Positions 10,708 through 21,560 of a DNA stretch of 64,000 bases are shown in pieces (the first letter of the stretch is position 1; each line of letters opens with the position of its first letter). This DNA comes from Neoarius graeffei (lineage: Eukaryota > Chordata > Actinopteri > Siluriformes > Ariidae), in NCBI RefSeq assembly GCF_027579695.1, contig NC_083596.1, forward strand, positions 16,331,759 through 16,395,758, given 5' to 3'. The position numbers and the translations under genes were made by a program. The notes under the pieces are model-generated. The model did not search any database. It worked only from the letters and a program-made list of their open reading frames with translations, and had not been told where the DNA came from.

Positions 10708-11363
10708 TCATAGTCACTCCATGTCCCAATACACAATCCTCCTCCTCGGTCTTCTTTTCCTACAAATTATGACACAGAAAAAATCCCCAAAGCTGTAATT
10801 CATGAACGGTCCACTCCACATACAACCTGTCGGTCTCGGTTTGATCACAAAACAATAAATGTTTCCTAAATGAACATTTCAGCAACTTCAAATCAATATT
10901 AGTATCCCCTGCTGCCGAGTTTCTGAATCGAGCCGAAAAGTTCGTCTACTCCGTCAGCGCCGCCATGATTGAAAATCACGTGATTGTATTCCTGCGCGCT
11001 GATTGGGGGATACTGATGGGTAAAACAGCACAGTATGTAAGGTTCACGAACACCATTCGAGCTTTGACCAGTCAGTGCGCAGGAATGCAATCACATGATT
11101 TTCAATCATGGCGGCGCCGGTGGAGTCAACAAACTTTTTGGCTCAATTCAGAAACTTGGCAGCAGGGGACACTAAGATTGATTTGAAGTTGCTGAAATGT
11201 TGATTCAGGAAACATTTATTGGTTTGTGATCAAACGGAGACCAACAGGTTGTATGTGGAGTGGACTATTCATGAATTACAGCTTTGGGGATTTTTCCATG
11301 TTATAACTTGTAGGAAAAGAGGACCGAGGAGGAGGATTGTATTGGGACATGGAGCGACTGTGA
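10708..11363. mobile_element. Long inverted repeat (snap-back element), 295-bp arms
   Basis: Bases 10708-11006 are repeated in inverted orientation at 11068-11363, with about 60 bp between. The arms share, in mirror order, AGTCACTCCATGTCCCAATAC, CCACTCCACATACAACCTGT, CATTTCAGCAACTTCAAATC, CGCCGCCATGATTGAAAATC and CCTGCGC. I estimate roughly 90 percent identity by eye. No open frame or known family; most likely a fold-back miniature element. No clear target duplication was found. Confidence 0.8.
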
Positions 11364-11636
11364 AAACTGCCACTCACTGGATGTTCTTCCCCCCAAACCA
11401 TTGTGTGGAAATTCTTATTGTGTGGTCCACTTTGTGACCACAAAGGAATTACCATAAACAAGAATTTCTTTTCTCCCATCCAGGGTGCGTTCCCACTCAC
11501 ACTCAGTGTTCCCTGGATAGGAGCCTGATTTTCTTATACTGAAAAAGAATGGAAAATAATTATTTTCACTCTTACAAAGGAAGCATAAGAGTAGTGATCA
11601 AATTCTGTCAATGTATGTTTAAAATATGCAGCTTTG

Positions 11637-12127
11637 TTCTATCCACATTCACTGGATACGAGCAATTCCACGCTCTGATCGGCTACTCTACTACTAGGAT
11701 ATCAGCTCATATATCATGAGTAGAGAAAAACAAAATGGCGGAGCGTGTTGCTGAAACCAACCAAGGACAAAATAAAAACTCTCCTCGAAAACAAAACCCC
11801 GAAAATAAAAAAGCAACAAAATATGGAATAGAAGTATTCGATGGTAAGAATGTATTTTATTTTTTAATTTTCAAGAATTATTAATATAGCATTTTTCACA
11901 AATTGCTACTGTCATTTCGCCGGTTTGTTTACATTCTAAGCAGAAATGATTTTGTCGGACGTTTTGTATAAAGTTTTTGTTTACCGAATTTGCAAAAAAT
12001 AAAAGTGCTCTGTTTCTCAAAATCCAGTGAATGTGGATAGAATAAAAGTTATTCCAGTCAATCTCGTCGTACATGGCTTATAGCCACCATCAGCTCATGT
12101 ACGACTTGATTTTGTGGAATAATTGTT
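11637..12127 (+). mobile_element. Crypton-like TIR element, copy A
   Basis: One of four copies (others at 52085, 52529 and 54713). It has TATCCACATTCACTGGAT near the left end and the inverted ATCCAGTGAATGTGGATAG near the right. These are followed by a terminal hairpin (CTCGTCGTACATGG ... CATGTACGACTTGA). Between them is an open exon at 11735-11843 starting ATG, encoding 36 residues (MAERVAETN ... KKATKYGIEVFD) and closing with a GTAAGA donor. The NTKKATK-like motif resembles the N-terminus of Crypton-derived DUF3504 proteins. No tyrosine recombinase core is present, so it is non-autonomous. Confidence 0.6.
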
Positions 12128-12396
12128 AAATATTATTGTTACAATAGAGGTTGAAAGAGTTAGGATACATGTGTGTGAGGTTTATTGAAAGAATAGTCAA
12201 ACAACTTGATAAAATCAGGCAGGCAGTAGTCGCTAGACACATCAGCAAACAAAGGTAAAAAGGCAATTCAAAGGCTATATCAAGAAATAAGGCAAGAGTC
12301 ATAGAATTAGCAAGGCAGTTAGGAAAATAATGCTCATAGTCAATATGATATAGAAGGCTTGGCAAGACTTCGCAACAGTTGCATAGAAAACATGAG

Positions 12397-12400
<4 letters not shown>

Positions 12401-12460
<60 letters not shown>
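12401..12460. repeat. (CA)n microsatellite
   Basis: 60 bp of uninterrupted CA. Confidence 0.97.
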
Positions 12461-12461
<1 letters not shown>

Positions 12462-12679
12462 TAACCAGTAAATCAAACAGAAGTAATTGTCAGAGCGAGA
12501 CTAGTACTCAGGAGACCGCAAACTCTGCTGGCAGGAAGGGGTAGTGTCCAGAGTTGCTATGGTATGCTAATAACGCTACAGCATTACAGGGCCTGTAGTG
12601 TGATCCTGACCTCGGCTTAATATCTGAACAGTTTTACAGGTACTACAGATTACTTACACCTCCCAAAACCATGCCAGTG

Positions 12680-12818
12680 TGGACTGGCTACTCTAGGGTG
12701 TGAATGTGTGTAAATGGACTGGTACTGGTATCACATCCAGGGTGTATTTCTGTCCCACACTCAGAGTTCCTCGGAATGACACCGGAGCCACCCTGACCAA
12801 GATAAATTAGTTACGAAA
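12680..12818 (+). mobile_element. Old SINE/L2-type 3' tail fragment
   Basis: Diverged relative of the S1/L2 tail: CCAGGGTGTATTTC, CACTCAGAGTTCC and CCTGACCAAGATAAATTAGTT, ending in a GATGAATGA tail into which the next S1 copy inserted. Confidence 0.6.
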
Positions 12819-12830
12819 GATGAATGAGGG

Positions 12831-13206
12831 GTGGCACAGTGGTGTAGTGGTTAGTGCTGTCGCCTCACAGCAAGAAGGTCCGGGTTCGAGCCCCGTGGCC
12901 GGCGAGGGCCTTTCTGTGCGGAGTTTGCATGTTCTCCCCGTGTCCGCGTGGGTTTCCTCCGGGTGCTCCGGTTTCCCCCACAGTCCAAAGACATGCAGGT
13001 TAGGTTAACTGGTGGCTCTAAATTGACTGTAGGTGTGAATGTGAGTGTGAATCGTTGTCTGTGTCTATGTGTCAGCCCTGTGATGACCTGGCGACTTGTC
13101 CAGGGTGTACCCCGCCTTTCTCCCGTAGTCAGCTGGGATAGGCTCCAGCTTGCCTGCGACCCTGTAGAAGGATAAAGCGGCTAGAGATAATGAGATGATG
13201 AGATGA
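12831..13206 (+). mobile_element. S1 SINE, full length, with target duplication
   Basis: Head GTGGCACAGTGGTGTAGTGG to tail GATGAGATGAGAT. Target duplication GATGAATGAGGG at 12819-12830 and 13207-13218. Inserted in the tail of an older repeat. Confidence 0.92.
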
Positions 13207-13848
13207 GATGAATGAGGGAAGAAACAGTTATACTACATGTAATAAATATATTTGATGAGATGCAGAAATGCAGGAAGGTCTTAGCAAAGCTCTTCCTCTG
13301 CAGCTTTCTCCAGTTTTCCTTGAACACTGGAGCAATACAATAAGACGTACTTGTGGTGCACATTCCTGAATATTTTGTGGTATCCATTCGCAACAAGGCC
13401 CACGCAGCTGGGCTGGCAACACATCACCACAAATAATACAAAATCTGAAGTCTACAGATTTAGTTGATCGTGTATCATGTACAAATACTGTACCGTACCT
13501 AATTAGCATGCATGCCACCTCCTTTGTTGCTGAGAAGGAGATGTAAAACAATGTGTATAAAGGTCAAGGCATACAAGTTGAGCCATCAGTGAGTTATACA
13601 AAGCAAGGAGAGATAATTCAAGTGCTCTTTAGAATGATGTGTATTTATAGCAGATGTGTCGTGTTGTTCTATTCTTAAGCTCATAATCAGATGCAGAAGT
13701 GTAATGTAGAAAAGAAAACGAGGCTTCTGTGAGAACATGATTTGGTGGACATGCTCCTTTTTAGACGATATATCCATTAGCTTTGTTTTATGCCTAGAGC
13801 CACATTGAAGGCAACTGCAGCATCTGTGTGCATACATGTGTTCATGTT

Positions 13849-13850
<2 letters not shown>

Positions 13851-13885
<35 letters not shown>
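13851..13885. repeat. (GT)n microsatellite
   Basis: Uninterrupted GT run; a shorter one with a G run follows at 14031-14058. The flanking 13219-13850 holds no gene or repeat I recognise. Confidence 0.95.
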
Positions 13886-13888
<3 letters not shown>

Positions 13889-14564
13889 ACTCACTCAGCT
13901 ACAACCCCAGCACTAATGTACACTCATTCTCCATCTCTCTCTGGCTGCATAATCTTGCTATTTATAGAAAGGGATACGATGTCCTGCATTTCCAGCTTGT
14001 TCCATGGCAGTAGTGGAAATCTGATGAGCACTGTGTGTGTGTGTGTGTGGGGGGGGGGACACGCAACAGGACAAAGTAATATTCCATTGAAGTCTGAATT
14101 TTATTGATGCAGGAATCATAAATGTGTCGAGCACTTTGTTTGATTTACTTTTATTAGGCAGTGTTGGGCAGGTAATGCGGAAGTATTTTAGCATTTTTTT
14201 TTTTTTTACCCCAGTCCTGCACGGGACAATGTCCAACCTTGTTTCCAAAAAGGCTGTGTAAACTGGAAATAAAATAAAAAAAAGTGATGATTTGCAAATC
14301 ATGGAAACCCTATATTGTACTGAAAATGTGACAAAGACAACATATCAAATATTGAAACTTAGATATTTTGTTGTTGTTGTTTTTAATATATGCTCATTTT
14401 GAATTTAATGCCAGAAACACATTTCAAAAAAAGTTGGGACAGGAGCAGAAAAAGACTAGAAAAGTTGTGGGGACAAAACTAATTAAGTTAATTGGCAACA
14501 GGTCAGTAAGATGATTGGGTATAAAAAGAGCATCCCAGAGAGGCGGAGTCTCTCAGAAGTAAAG

Positions 14565-15846
14565 ATGGGGAGGGGTTCACTGCTCTGTGAAAGACTGCGT
14601 GGACAAACAGTGCAACAATTTAAAAATAACGTTCCTCAGTGTAAAATTTCAAAGAATTTCGGGATCACATCATCTATGGTATATAATATCATTAAAAGAT
14701 TCAGAGAATCTGGAGAAATCTCTGTATGCAAGAGACAAGGCTGCAAACTGACACTGGATGCCTGTGATCTTCAGGCCCTCAGGAGACACTGCATTAAAAG
14801 CAGACACGTGTCTGTAGTGGAAATCACTGTATGGGCTCAGGAACACTTCAGAAAACCATCGTCTGTGAAAAAAGTTCATTACTGCATCCACAAATGCAGG
14901 TTAAAACCAGATATAAACAATATCCAGAAACACCGCCACCTTATCTGGGCCCGAGCTCTTTTACGACGGACTGAGGCGAAGTGGAAAATGCTCCCGAGGT
15001 CTGATGAATCAAAAGTGGAAATTGTTTTTAGAAATCATGGACACTGAGTCGGCAGCATGGTGGTGTAGTAGTTAGCGCTGATGCCTCACAGCAAGAAAGT
15101 CCGGGTTTGAGGCCCGTGGCCGGTGAGGGCCTTTCTGTGCGGAGTTTGCATGTTCTCCCCATGTCCGCGTGGGTTTCCTCCGGGTGCTCCGGTTTCCCCC
15201 ACAGTCCAAAGACATGCAGGTTAGGTTAACTGGTGACTCTAAATTGACCATAGGTGTGAATGTGAGTGTGAATGGTTGTCTGTGTCTATGTGTCAGCCCT
15301 GTGATGACCTGACGACTTGTCCAGGGTGTACCCCGCCTTTCGCCTGTAGTCAGCTGGGATAGGCTCCAGCTTGCCTGCGACCCTGTAGAACAGGATAAAG
15401 CGGCTAGAGATAATGAGATTAGATGAGATGGACACTGTGTCCAACAGGTTAAAGAGGAGAGGGACCATCTGGCTTATCAGTGCACAGCTCAAAAGCCGGC
15501 ATCTGTGATGGTATGAGGGTGCATTAGTGCACATACGGTAGCATGGGTAGCTTGTACATCTGGGAAGGCATCATTAATGCTGAATGATATAAACACGTTT
15601 CAGAGCAATATGCTGCCATCCAGACAAAATCTTTTTCAGGGAAGGCCTTCCTTCTTTCAGCCAGACAATGCCAAACTGCTTTCTGCACATATTAAAACTG
15701 CATGGCTCCGTAGTCGGCAACTGAAATTGCATATCAGGCAAGAATGGGACAACATTTCTCTTTCAAAACTACAGCAATTGGTCTCCTCAGTTCCCAAACA
15801 TTTACAGAGTGTTGTTAAAAGTAGAGGTGATGCAACCCAGTGGTAA
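14565..15846 (+). pseudogene. Tc1 family A transposase, degraded and split by a SINE
   Basis: From ATG 14565, one frame reads 160 codons: MGRGSLLCERLRGQTVQQF, a helix-turn-helix (VYNIIKRFRESGEISV), then the start of the catalytic domain (LIWARALLRRTEAKWKMLPRSDES, where the first aspartate is expected). It stops at the SINE junction, 15047. The remaining half continues at 15430-15846 with a frame broken by small deletions (ATCTGTGATGGTATGAGGGTG, CCAGACAATGCCAAACTG). Family transposases are about 340 residues with a DD34E triad. This copy cannot be active. Confidence 0.8.
15048..15429 (+). mobile_element. S1 SINE inserted in Tc1 family A
   Basis: Full-length copy. The target ATGGACACTGAG before it and ATGGACACTGTG after it form a 12-bp duplication with one difference, in the Tc1 transposase gene. 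Confidence 0.92.
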
Positions 15847-16040
15847 ACATGCTCCTGTCCCAACTTTTTTGAAACATGTAGCTGGCATCAAATAGAAAAA
15901 ATGAACATACAGGTATATTTTCAATAGTTTCAACATTTGATCTGTTGTCTTTGTACTATCTTTAATCAAATAGAGGGTTTCCATGATTACATGAAACATG
16001 ATGAAACATGATGATTACATGATGACAGATATCCCACGGC

Positions 16041-16688
16041 GACGAGTCAGCGTACAGACAGGAGGTGGAGGACCTGGTGGACTGGTGCAGGGACAACAGT
16101 CTCTGCATCAATGTGGGGAAAACAAAAGAGATGGTTGTGGACTGCAGGAGAGGTGACCACGCCCCCTCCACCCTCTACATCGGAGGGGAAGCTGTAGAGA
16201 TGGTCCACAGTATCAAGTACCTGGGGCTCTACATCTCTAGTGACTTGAAGTGGACCACGAACACAGCCAGCGTGGTCAAGAAGACCCACCAACACCTCTA
16301 CTTTTTGAGGAGGCTAAGGCAGGCCAGACTGAGCCCTGCGGTCCTGGGAGCCTTCTACAGGTGTGTGGTGGACAGCACACTGACCTCCTCCATCACCTCC
16401 TGGTATGGAAACTGCTCGGCTGTGGACAGGAAGGCTCTGCAGAGGGTGGTGCGAACAGCACAGAAGATCACCCGTTGCAGCCTGCCATCCATAGAAGACA
16501 TCTACAACAGCCGGTGCAGGAGTAGAGCGGCCCGCATCATGGGTGACTCCACCCACCCAGCACACAGACTATTCAGCCTCCTTCCCTCAGGAAAAAGACT
16601 CTGCAGCATCAGGGCCAAAACATCAAGGCTCCAGCGCAGCTTCTTCCCAGAAGCTGTGAGACTAATGAACACTAAGCCTAAGCTCTGA
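16041..16688 (+). pseudogene. LINE reverse transcriptase C-terminal ORF fragment
   Basis: An uninterrupted frame of about 215 codons. It begins after the RT catalytic motif, with VEDLVDWCRDNSLCINVGKTKEMVVDCRR, followed by YLGLYISSDLKW, FLRRLRQARLSPAVLGAFYR, SSITSWYGNC and a terminal HRLFSLLPSGKR ... RSFFPEAVRLMN block, then TGA. Those blocks are typical of fish CR1/L2/Rex-type LINEs. The endonuclease and the RT active site are absent through 5' truncation. The fragment is free of stops, so the insertion is moderately young. Confidence 0.8.
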
Positions 16689-16819
16689 TGCTGTCCCCCC
16701 ACTCCCCTCATTTTGCATTTTTGCACATATTGAAGTTTTTACTGTTCACCTGAACACTTTTTAATCATGGTTGCACTATTTTTCTATTCTATTTTTCTAT
16801 TATTTTTAATTTTAATTCT

Positions 16820-17040
16820 TATCGTCTTCTTCTTCCACTTATCCGGGACCGGGTCGCGGAGGCAGCAGTCTAAGCATGGAAGCCCAAACTTCCCTTTCCC
16901 CAGACACCTCGGCCAGCTCCTCGGGAAGAACACCGAGGCGTTCCCAGGCCAGCCGAGAGACATAGTCCCTCCAGCGTGTCCTGGGTCTTCCCCGGGGCCT
17001 CCTCCCGGGGGGACATGCCTGGAACACCTCCCCAGGGAAT
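16820..17040 (-). mobile_element. Second LINE 3' coding fragment
   Basis: Minus-strand frame at 16839-17027 ending GRPRTRWRDYVSRLAWERLG ... LLRLLPPRPGPG, a block well known at the C-terminus of another abundant fish LINE. It lies inside the 3' UTR of the plus-strand LINE and is followed by an AT run (17041-17085) at its right edge. Confidence 0.7.
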
Positions 17041-17041
17041 T

Positions 17042-17085
<44 letters not shown>
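17041..17085. repeat. (TA)n microsatellite at Tc1 insertion site
   Basis: 45-bp AT run; the Tc1 family B element starts directly after a TA at 17084-17085. A second TA run at 20012-20037 lies at its other end, suggesting the Tc1 inserted into a single longer TA run. Confidence 0.95.
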
Positions 17086-17088
<3 letters not shown>

Positions 17089-17119
17089 TGGTGCTTGAAA
17101 GTTTGTGAACCCTTTAGAA

Positions 17120-18437
17120 CAGTGGTTCTCAAACTTTTTTCACCAAGTACCACCTCAGAAAATACTTGGCTCTCCAAGTACCACCATAATGATCAACATT
17201 AAAATACAGTAGCATAAAAACAAGGCGGAGGTTTTATTTAACAAGTATATTTAATATTGTTGGCCACTGTAACATTACGCACAGTACTTTGAACAGTAAC
17301 ACTGTGTTTAAATATAGGAAAATAAAACACTGTACTTAAATAATGAATCAAATAAAATTAATTGCACATAAAAGTGAAATAAACATTGTACTAAAATAAA
17401 TATTAAGAGTTCTTAAAGATTAAATGAAAATGTACTTAAAAGTTAAATAACTGTACTGTTCTTAATGCGCTCAATCAGTGTCTTTTTAACATCGTCAGCC
17501 ATGTCGTTTATTCTCCTTGACACGGTGTCATTTGAAAGCGGCACCAAGTTTAACTCTCTGGCAGCTTTCTCTCCACACATGATACGTGTCATCTCTTTGG
17601 CTAATGGTAAACACAGCAATTCCCCGATTATATGCGGCTTACCGGCTCTGGCGATCAGGAGGCTGGCACGATATGAAGCTTCCTGTGCTTTGACTACAGG
17701 TGTACCATAGGACAGAATGGTGGACTTGGACTGCTTCAGTTCATCACGTTTTCATAAAAAAAAAATCCATTGGTTTGTCCTTTAGTGCTGCGTGTTTGGT
17801 TGCAAGATGCCGTTTGAGATGTGACGGTTTCATGGACTCATTGCTCAGAACGTCCCCGCATACAACACACTGCGGCCTGGGCAGCTCCTCTGTCCCACTC
17901 CAAATGAATCCCAGTTTTATGTATTTTTCATCATACTTCCTCCTCACTGGTTTCTGCCGTTTGCTAGCAGTTCTGGGGCTGGTTTTGCCACTGTCGTTAG
18001 CATCTGCGCTCGGCTCACACACGTCCTCTTCAGTTCTCCCTCTCCCCTGATCCACGCTCCCATTCGCGGATTTAAGCCACAACAGTAATTTTGTCGTACT
18101 CGTCATAATTAGCAAAGCCACCTCCACCTTTTCCCATCACAGCCTAGTCTACCAATGGCGGATAACCGTCTGTCAGCGGAACCGGCGGGAATCCGTACGT
18201 ACGCTACGTATGGCTACCCAGAAGCACTTGCAAACTTTTTAAAATTATTAACTTAATTTGTATCTCCTTTCATTTTCTTGTCATCGGTTGATAAGATATT
18301 TTCATCCATTTGGATATTATGGATAGTACTTCACGTTTTATTTTTTTTAATTTTATTTATATTTAATTAAGTAATTCTTTGGCGTACCACTAGAATGGAG
18401 CCCGCGTACCACTAGTACCACAGTTTGAGAATCACTG
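17120..18437 (-). mobile_element. hAT transposon inserted in Tc1 family B, deletion derivative
   Basis: Terminal inverted repeat CAGTGGTTCTCAAACT at the left matches CAGTGATTCTCAAACT (complement) at the right. Exact 8-bp target duplication CTTTAGAA at 17112-17119 and 18438-18445, diagnostic of hAT. At 1.3 kb it is too short for a full hAT. It keeps only the N-terminal third of a BED-finger transposase gene on the minus strand. Confidence 0.93.
17465..18106 (-). pseudogene. hAT transposase N-terminal part with BED zinc finger
   Basis: From ATG 18106 the minus strand encodes a basic N-terminus and a BED-type finger (CVVCGDVLSNESMKPSHLKRH, then ATKH) near residues 77-103. It then meets a nine-A run near 17757-17765 where the frame shifts. 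In the shifted frame it continues with SKSTILSYGTPVVKAQEASY, AGKPHIIGELL and LVPLSNDTVSRRINDMADDV, all typical of the ZBED5/SCAND3-like hAT group. The RNase H-like core and dimerisation domain are deleted. Not a host gene. Confidence 0.85.
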
Positions 18438-18776
18438 CTTTAGAATTTTCTATATTTCTGTATAAATATGACCTAAAACATCATCAGATTTTCACACAAG
18501 TCCTAAAAGTAGATAAAGAGAACCCAGTTAAACAAATGAGACAAAAATATTATACTTGGTCATTTATTTATTGAGGAAAATGATCCAATATTACATATCT
18601 GTGAGTGGCAAAAGTATGTGAATTTCTAGGATTAGCAGTTAATTGGAAGGTGAAATTAGAGTCAGGTGTTTTCAATCAATGGGATGACAATCAGGTGTGA
18701 GTGGGCACCCTGTTTTATTTAAAGAACAGGGATCTATCAAAGTCTGATCTTCACAACACATTTGTGGAAGTGTATC

Positions 18777-19796
18777 ATGGCACAAACAAAGGAGATTTCT
18801 GAGGACCTCAGAAAAAGCGTTGTTGATGCTCATCAGGCTGGAAAAGGTTACAAAACCATCTCTAAAGAGTTTGGACTCCACCAATCCACAGTCAGACAGA
18901 CTGTGTACAAATGGAGGAAATTCAAGACCATTGTTACCCTCCCCAGGAGTGGTTGACCAACAAAGATCACTCCAAGAGCAAGGCGTATAATAGTCGGCGA
19001 GGCCACAAAGGACCCCAGGGTAACTTCTAAGCAACTGAAGGCCTCTCTCACATTGGCTAATGTTAATCTTCATGAGTCCACGATCAGGAGAACACTGAAC
19101 AATGGTGTGCATGGCAGGGTTGCAAGGAGAAAGCTACTGCTCTCCAAAAAGAACATTGCTGCTCGTCTGCAGTTTACTAAAGATCACATGGACAAGCCAG
19201 AAGGCTATTGGAAAAATGTTTTGTGGACGGATGAGACCAAAATAGAACTTTTTGGTTTAAATGAGAAGCTTTATGTTTGGAGAAAGGAAAACACTACATT
19301 CCAGCATAAGAACCTTAACCCATCTGTGAAACATGGTGGTGGTAATATCGTGGTTTGGGCCTGTTTTGCTGCATCTGGGCCAGGACGGCTTGCCATCGTT
19401 GATGGAACAATGAATTCTGAATTATACCAGCGAATTCTAAAGGAAAATGTCAGGACAGCTGTCCATGAACTGAATCTCAAGAGAAGGTGGGTCATGCAGC
19501 AAGACAACAACCCTAAGCACACAAGTCGTTCTACCAAAGAATGGTTCAAGAAGAATAAAGTTAATGTTTTGGAATGGCTAAATCAAAGTCCTGGCCTTAA
19601 TCCAATCGAAATGTTGTGGAAGGACCTGAAGCGAGCAGTTCATGTGAGGAAACCCACCAACATCCCAGAGTTGAAGCTGTTCTGTACGGAGGAATGGGCT
19701 AAAATTCCTCCAAGCTGATGTGCAGGACTGATCAACAGTTACCAGAAGCGTTTAGTTGCAGTTATTGCTGCACAAGGGGGTCACACCAGATACTGA
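18777..19796 (+). pseudogene. Tc1 family B transposase with two in-frame stops
   Basis: A 340-codon frame from ATG 18777 (MAQTKEISEDLRKSVVDAHQ) to TGA 19794. Paired helix-turn-helix DNA-binding domain in the first ~110 residues; catalytic DD34E core with TDETKIELFG, QDNNPKHTS and NPIEMLWKDLK. Interrupted by TGA at 18954-18956 and TGA at 19716-19718; one asparagine codon is missing relative to copy 2. Otherwise collinear, so recently inactivated. Confidence 0.9.
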
Positions 19797-20037
19797 AAAC
19801 AAAGGTTCACATACTTTTGCCACTTACAGATATGTAATATTGGATCATTTTCCTCAATAAATAAATGACCAAGTATAATATTTTTGTCTCATTTGTTTAA
19901 CTGGGTTCTTTATCTACTTTTAGGGCTTGTGTGAAAATCCAATGATGTTTTAGGTCGTATTTATGCAGAAATATAGAAAATTCTAAAGGGTTCACAAACT
20001 TTCAAGCACCACTATATATATATATATATATATATAT

Positions 20038-20389
20038 GCGGGGCGTCACGGTGGTATAGTGGTTAGCGCTGTTGCCTCACAGCAAGAAGGTCCGGGTTCG
20101 AGCCCCTTGGCCGACGAGGGCCTTTCTGTGTGGAGTTTGTATGTTCTCCCCGTGTCCGTGTGGGTTTCCTCCGGGTGCTCCGGTTTCCCCCACAGTCCAA
20201 AGACATGCAGGTTAGGTTAACTGGTGACTCTAAATTGACCGTAGGTGTGAATGTGAATGGTTGTCTGTGTCTATGTGTCAGCCCTGTGATGACCTGGCGA
20301 CTTGTCCAGGGTGTACCCCGCCTTTCACCCGTAGTCAGCTGGGATAGGCTCCAGGATAAAGCAGCTAGAGATAATGAGATGAGATGAGA
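20038..20389 (+). mobile_element. S1 SINE at the Tc1 right edge
   Basis: Head GGGCGTCACGGTGG to (GAGAT)n tail, with about 25 bp missing just before the GGATAAAGC tail and one repeat of the GTGTGAATG motif absent. It inserted into the AT run beside the Tc1, within the LINE 3' UTR. Confidence 0.9.
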
Positions 20390-20828
20390 TTTATATACGC
20401 TGCTGGCCCTGAGGCACAAATTTCGTTTACATGTGTAACATGCAAATGATAATAAAGAACCTTGACCTTGATTTGCAAATCATCACGTTCTGTTTTTAGT
20501 TACATTTTACACAGTGTCCAAACTTTTTCTGATATGAATATATGATTACATTTTTATAGGCTACATCATATTACACCCTTCACTAATTTGATATTGTTTG
20601 ACCCTTAAAGTTACACTTACACACACACATTTATTTTGCCACGTAAACCACCACACTGATTTTGCATCAAGATAGTAACCTCTAGGAGATAAACCCATTC
20701 ATTTATTTACAGTAACTGCTTCAATCTGGTCAGGGTCATGGTGGATCTAGAGCCTGCTATTGGAGCACAGGGTGGGAATACACACTAAATGGGAGACCAT
20801 CACTTGGCAATATACACATATTGTATAT

Positions 20829-21144
20829 TCATACCTCATAGTCACTGCCAGGCTTGAGGTGAACCATGTTTTGGTTGACTTGGCCAGAATCGCAGCAGTA
20901 GGATGGCTGGTTCCTTTCTGCACACTCACACACATTCATACCTGTGGGCGATTTAGAGTAGCCAGTTAACCTAACTGCATGTCTTTGGACTCTGCAGGAA
21001 ACTGGAGCACCCAGAGGAAACCCACGCAGACATGGGGAGAACATGCAAACTTCACACAGAAAGGCCCCCGTTGGCCACTGGGCTTGAACCCAGAACCTTC
21101 TTGCTGTGAGGCAACAGTGCTAACCATTGCACCACCATGCTGCC
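20829..21144 (-). mobile_element. Older S1-related SINE, alternative tail
   Basis: tRNA-like head on the minus strand (complement of AACCATTGCACCACCATGC and CTGGGCTTGAACCCAGAACC) joined to a different 3' part (TTGGTTGACTTGGCCAGAATC, GCAGTAGGATGGCTGG). The same head and tail combination recurs at 23505-23786, so it is a separate subfamily. Confidence 0.75.
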
Positions 21145-21149
21145 CAATA

Positions 21150-21560
21150 TTAATACCTAGTAGCCAATCCACCTACTTGCATGTTTTTCAGAGATGGATG
21201 GAAACCAGAGAAACTGGAGGAAACCCACACAGGATAATGTGCGAAACTCCACTCAGAGATTCACCTGAGCTGAGGCTCAAACCAGGAATGTTGTCCAGCC
21301 CAATGTAGGTAGTGCAAATAGTATTTTGCAGAAGCAATTATTTTTAATGCTTTTTAAAAACAAAGCTAAAACAGTTTTACAGCATATAATCATAACTTTC
21401 ATTTCTGTGTTATCCCTGCGATAGACTGGTGACCTGTCCAAGGTGTAACCCAGGCAGCTGAAACTGGCTCCAAAGTCAGCTGGGATTGGTTCCGGCTTCC
21501 CCCATGACCCTGATGGATAAGCACTATAGACAATAGATGGATAGATGCATAATCAGATCA
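21150..21560 (+). mobile_element. Old SINE/L2-like repeat fragment
   Basis: Diverged pieces: GGAAACCCACACAGG, GTGACCTGTCCAAGG, CAGCTGGGATTGG, and a GATGGATAAGCACTATAGACAATAGATGGATAGATG tail split over this stretch. Bases 21561-22098 after it hold no recognised feature. Confidence 0.5.

Larger units (their letters stand above)
17086..20013 (+). mobile_element. Tc1/mariner element (family B), copy 1, near complete
   Basis: Terminal inverted repeats about 210 bp long start CAGTGGTGCTTGAAAGTTTG at 17086 and end with the complement at 20013, flanked by TA. Without the hAT insertion the element is about 1.6 kb, the usual size. The two TIRs are nearly identical, so the copy is young. A second copy of the same family sits at 28026-29633. 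Confidence 0.92.
15989..20470 (+). mobile_element. 5'-truncated LINE inserted in the Tc1, itself carrying insertions
   Basis: The Tc1 sequence breaks at CCATGATT (15988) and resumes at ATTTGCAAATCAT (20471). Inserted material starts with the C-terminal half of a LINE ORF (next entry), continues into a 3' UTR and ends AATAAAGAACCTTGACCTTG just before the Tc1 resumes, a typical LINE 3' end. The 3' UTR is stretched from under 0.5 kb to 3.7 kb by a second LINE piece, an AT run, a Tc1 and a SINE. Clade is probably the CR1/L2/Rex group, not certain. Confidence 0.7.
14239..20535 (+). mobile_element. Tc1/mariner element (family A) interrupted by nested insertions
   Basis: The left end (TTTCCAAAAAGGCTGTGTAAAC) is at 14239. 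The matching inverted right end (TTACACAGTGTCCAAAC, preceded by TTTGCAAATCATCAC) is at 20471-20535. The element's own bases are 14239-15047, 15430-15988 and 20471-20535, about 1.43 kb, a normal Tc1 size. It is split by an S1 SINE and by a LINE with its own passengers. The family is recognised by its transposase (next entry). Confidence 0.8.

Noticed and set aside
17744-18127. Possible host ZBED gene
   Set aside because: It lies within hAT ends with an 8-bp duplication and its catalytic part is missing, so it is a transposon remnant.
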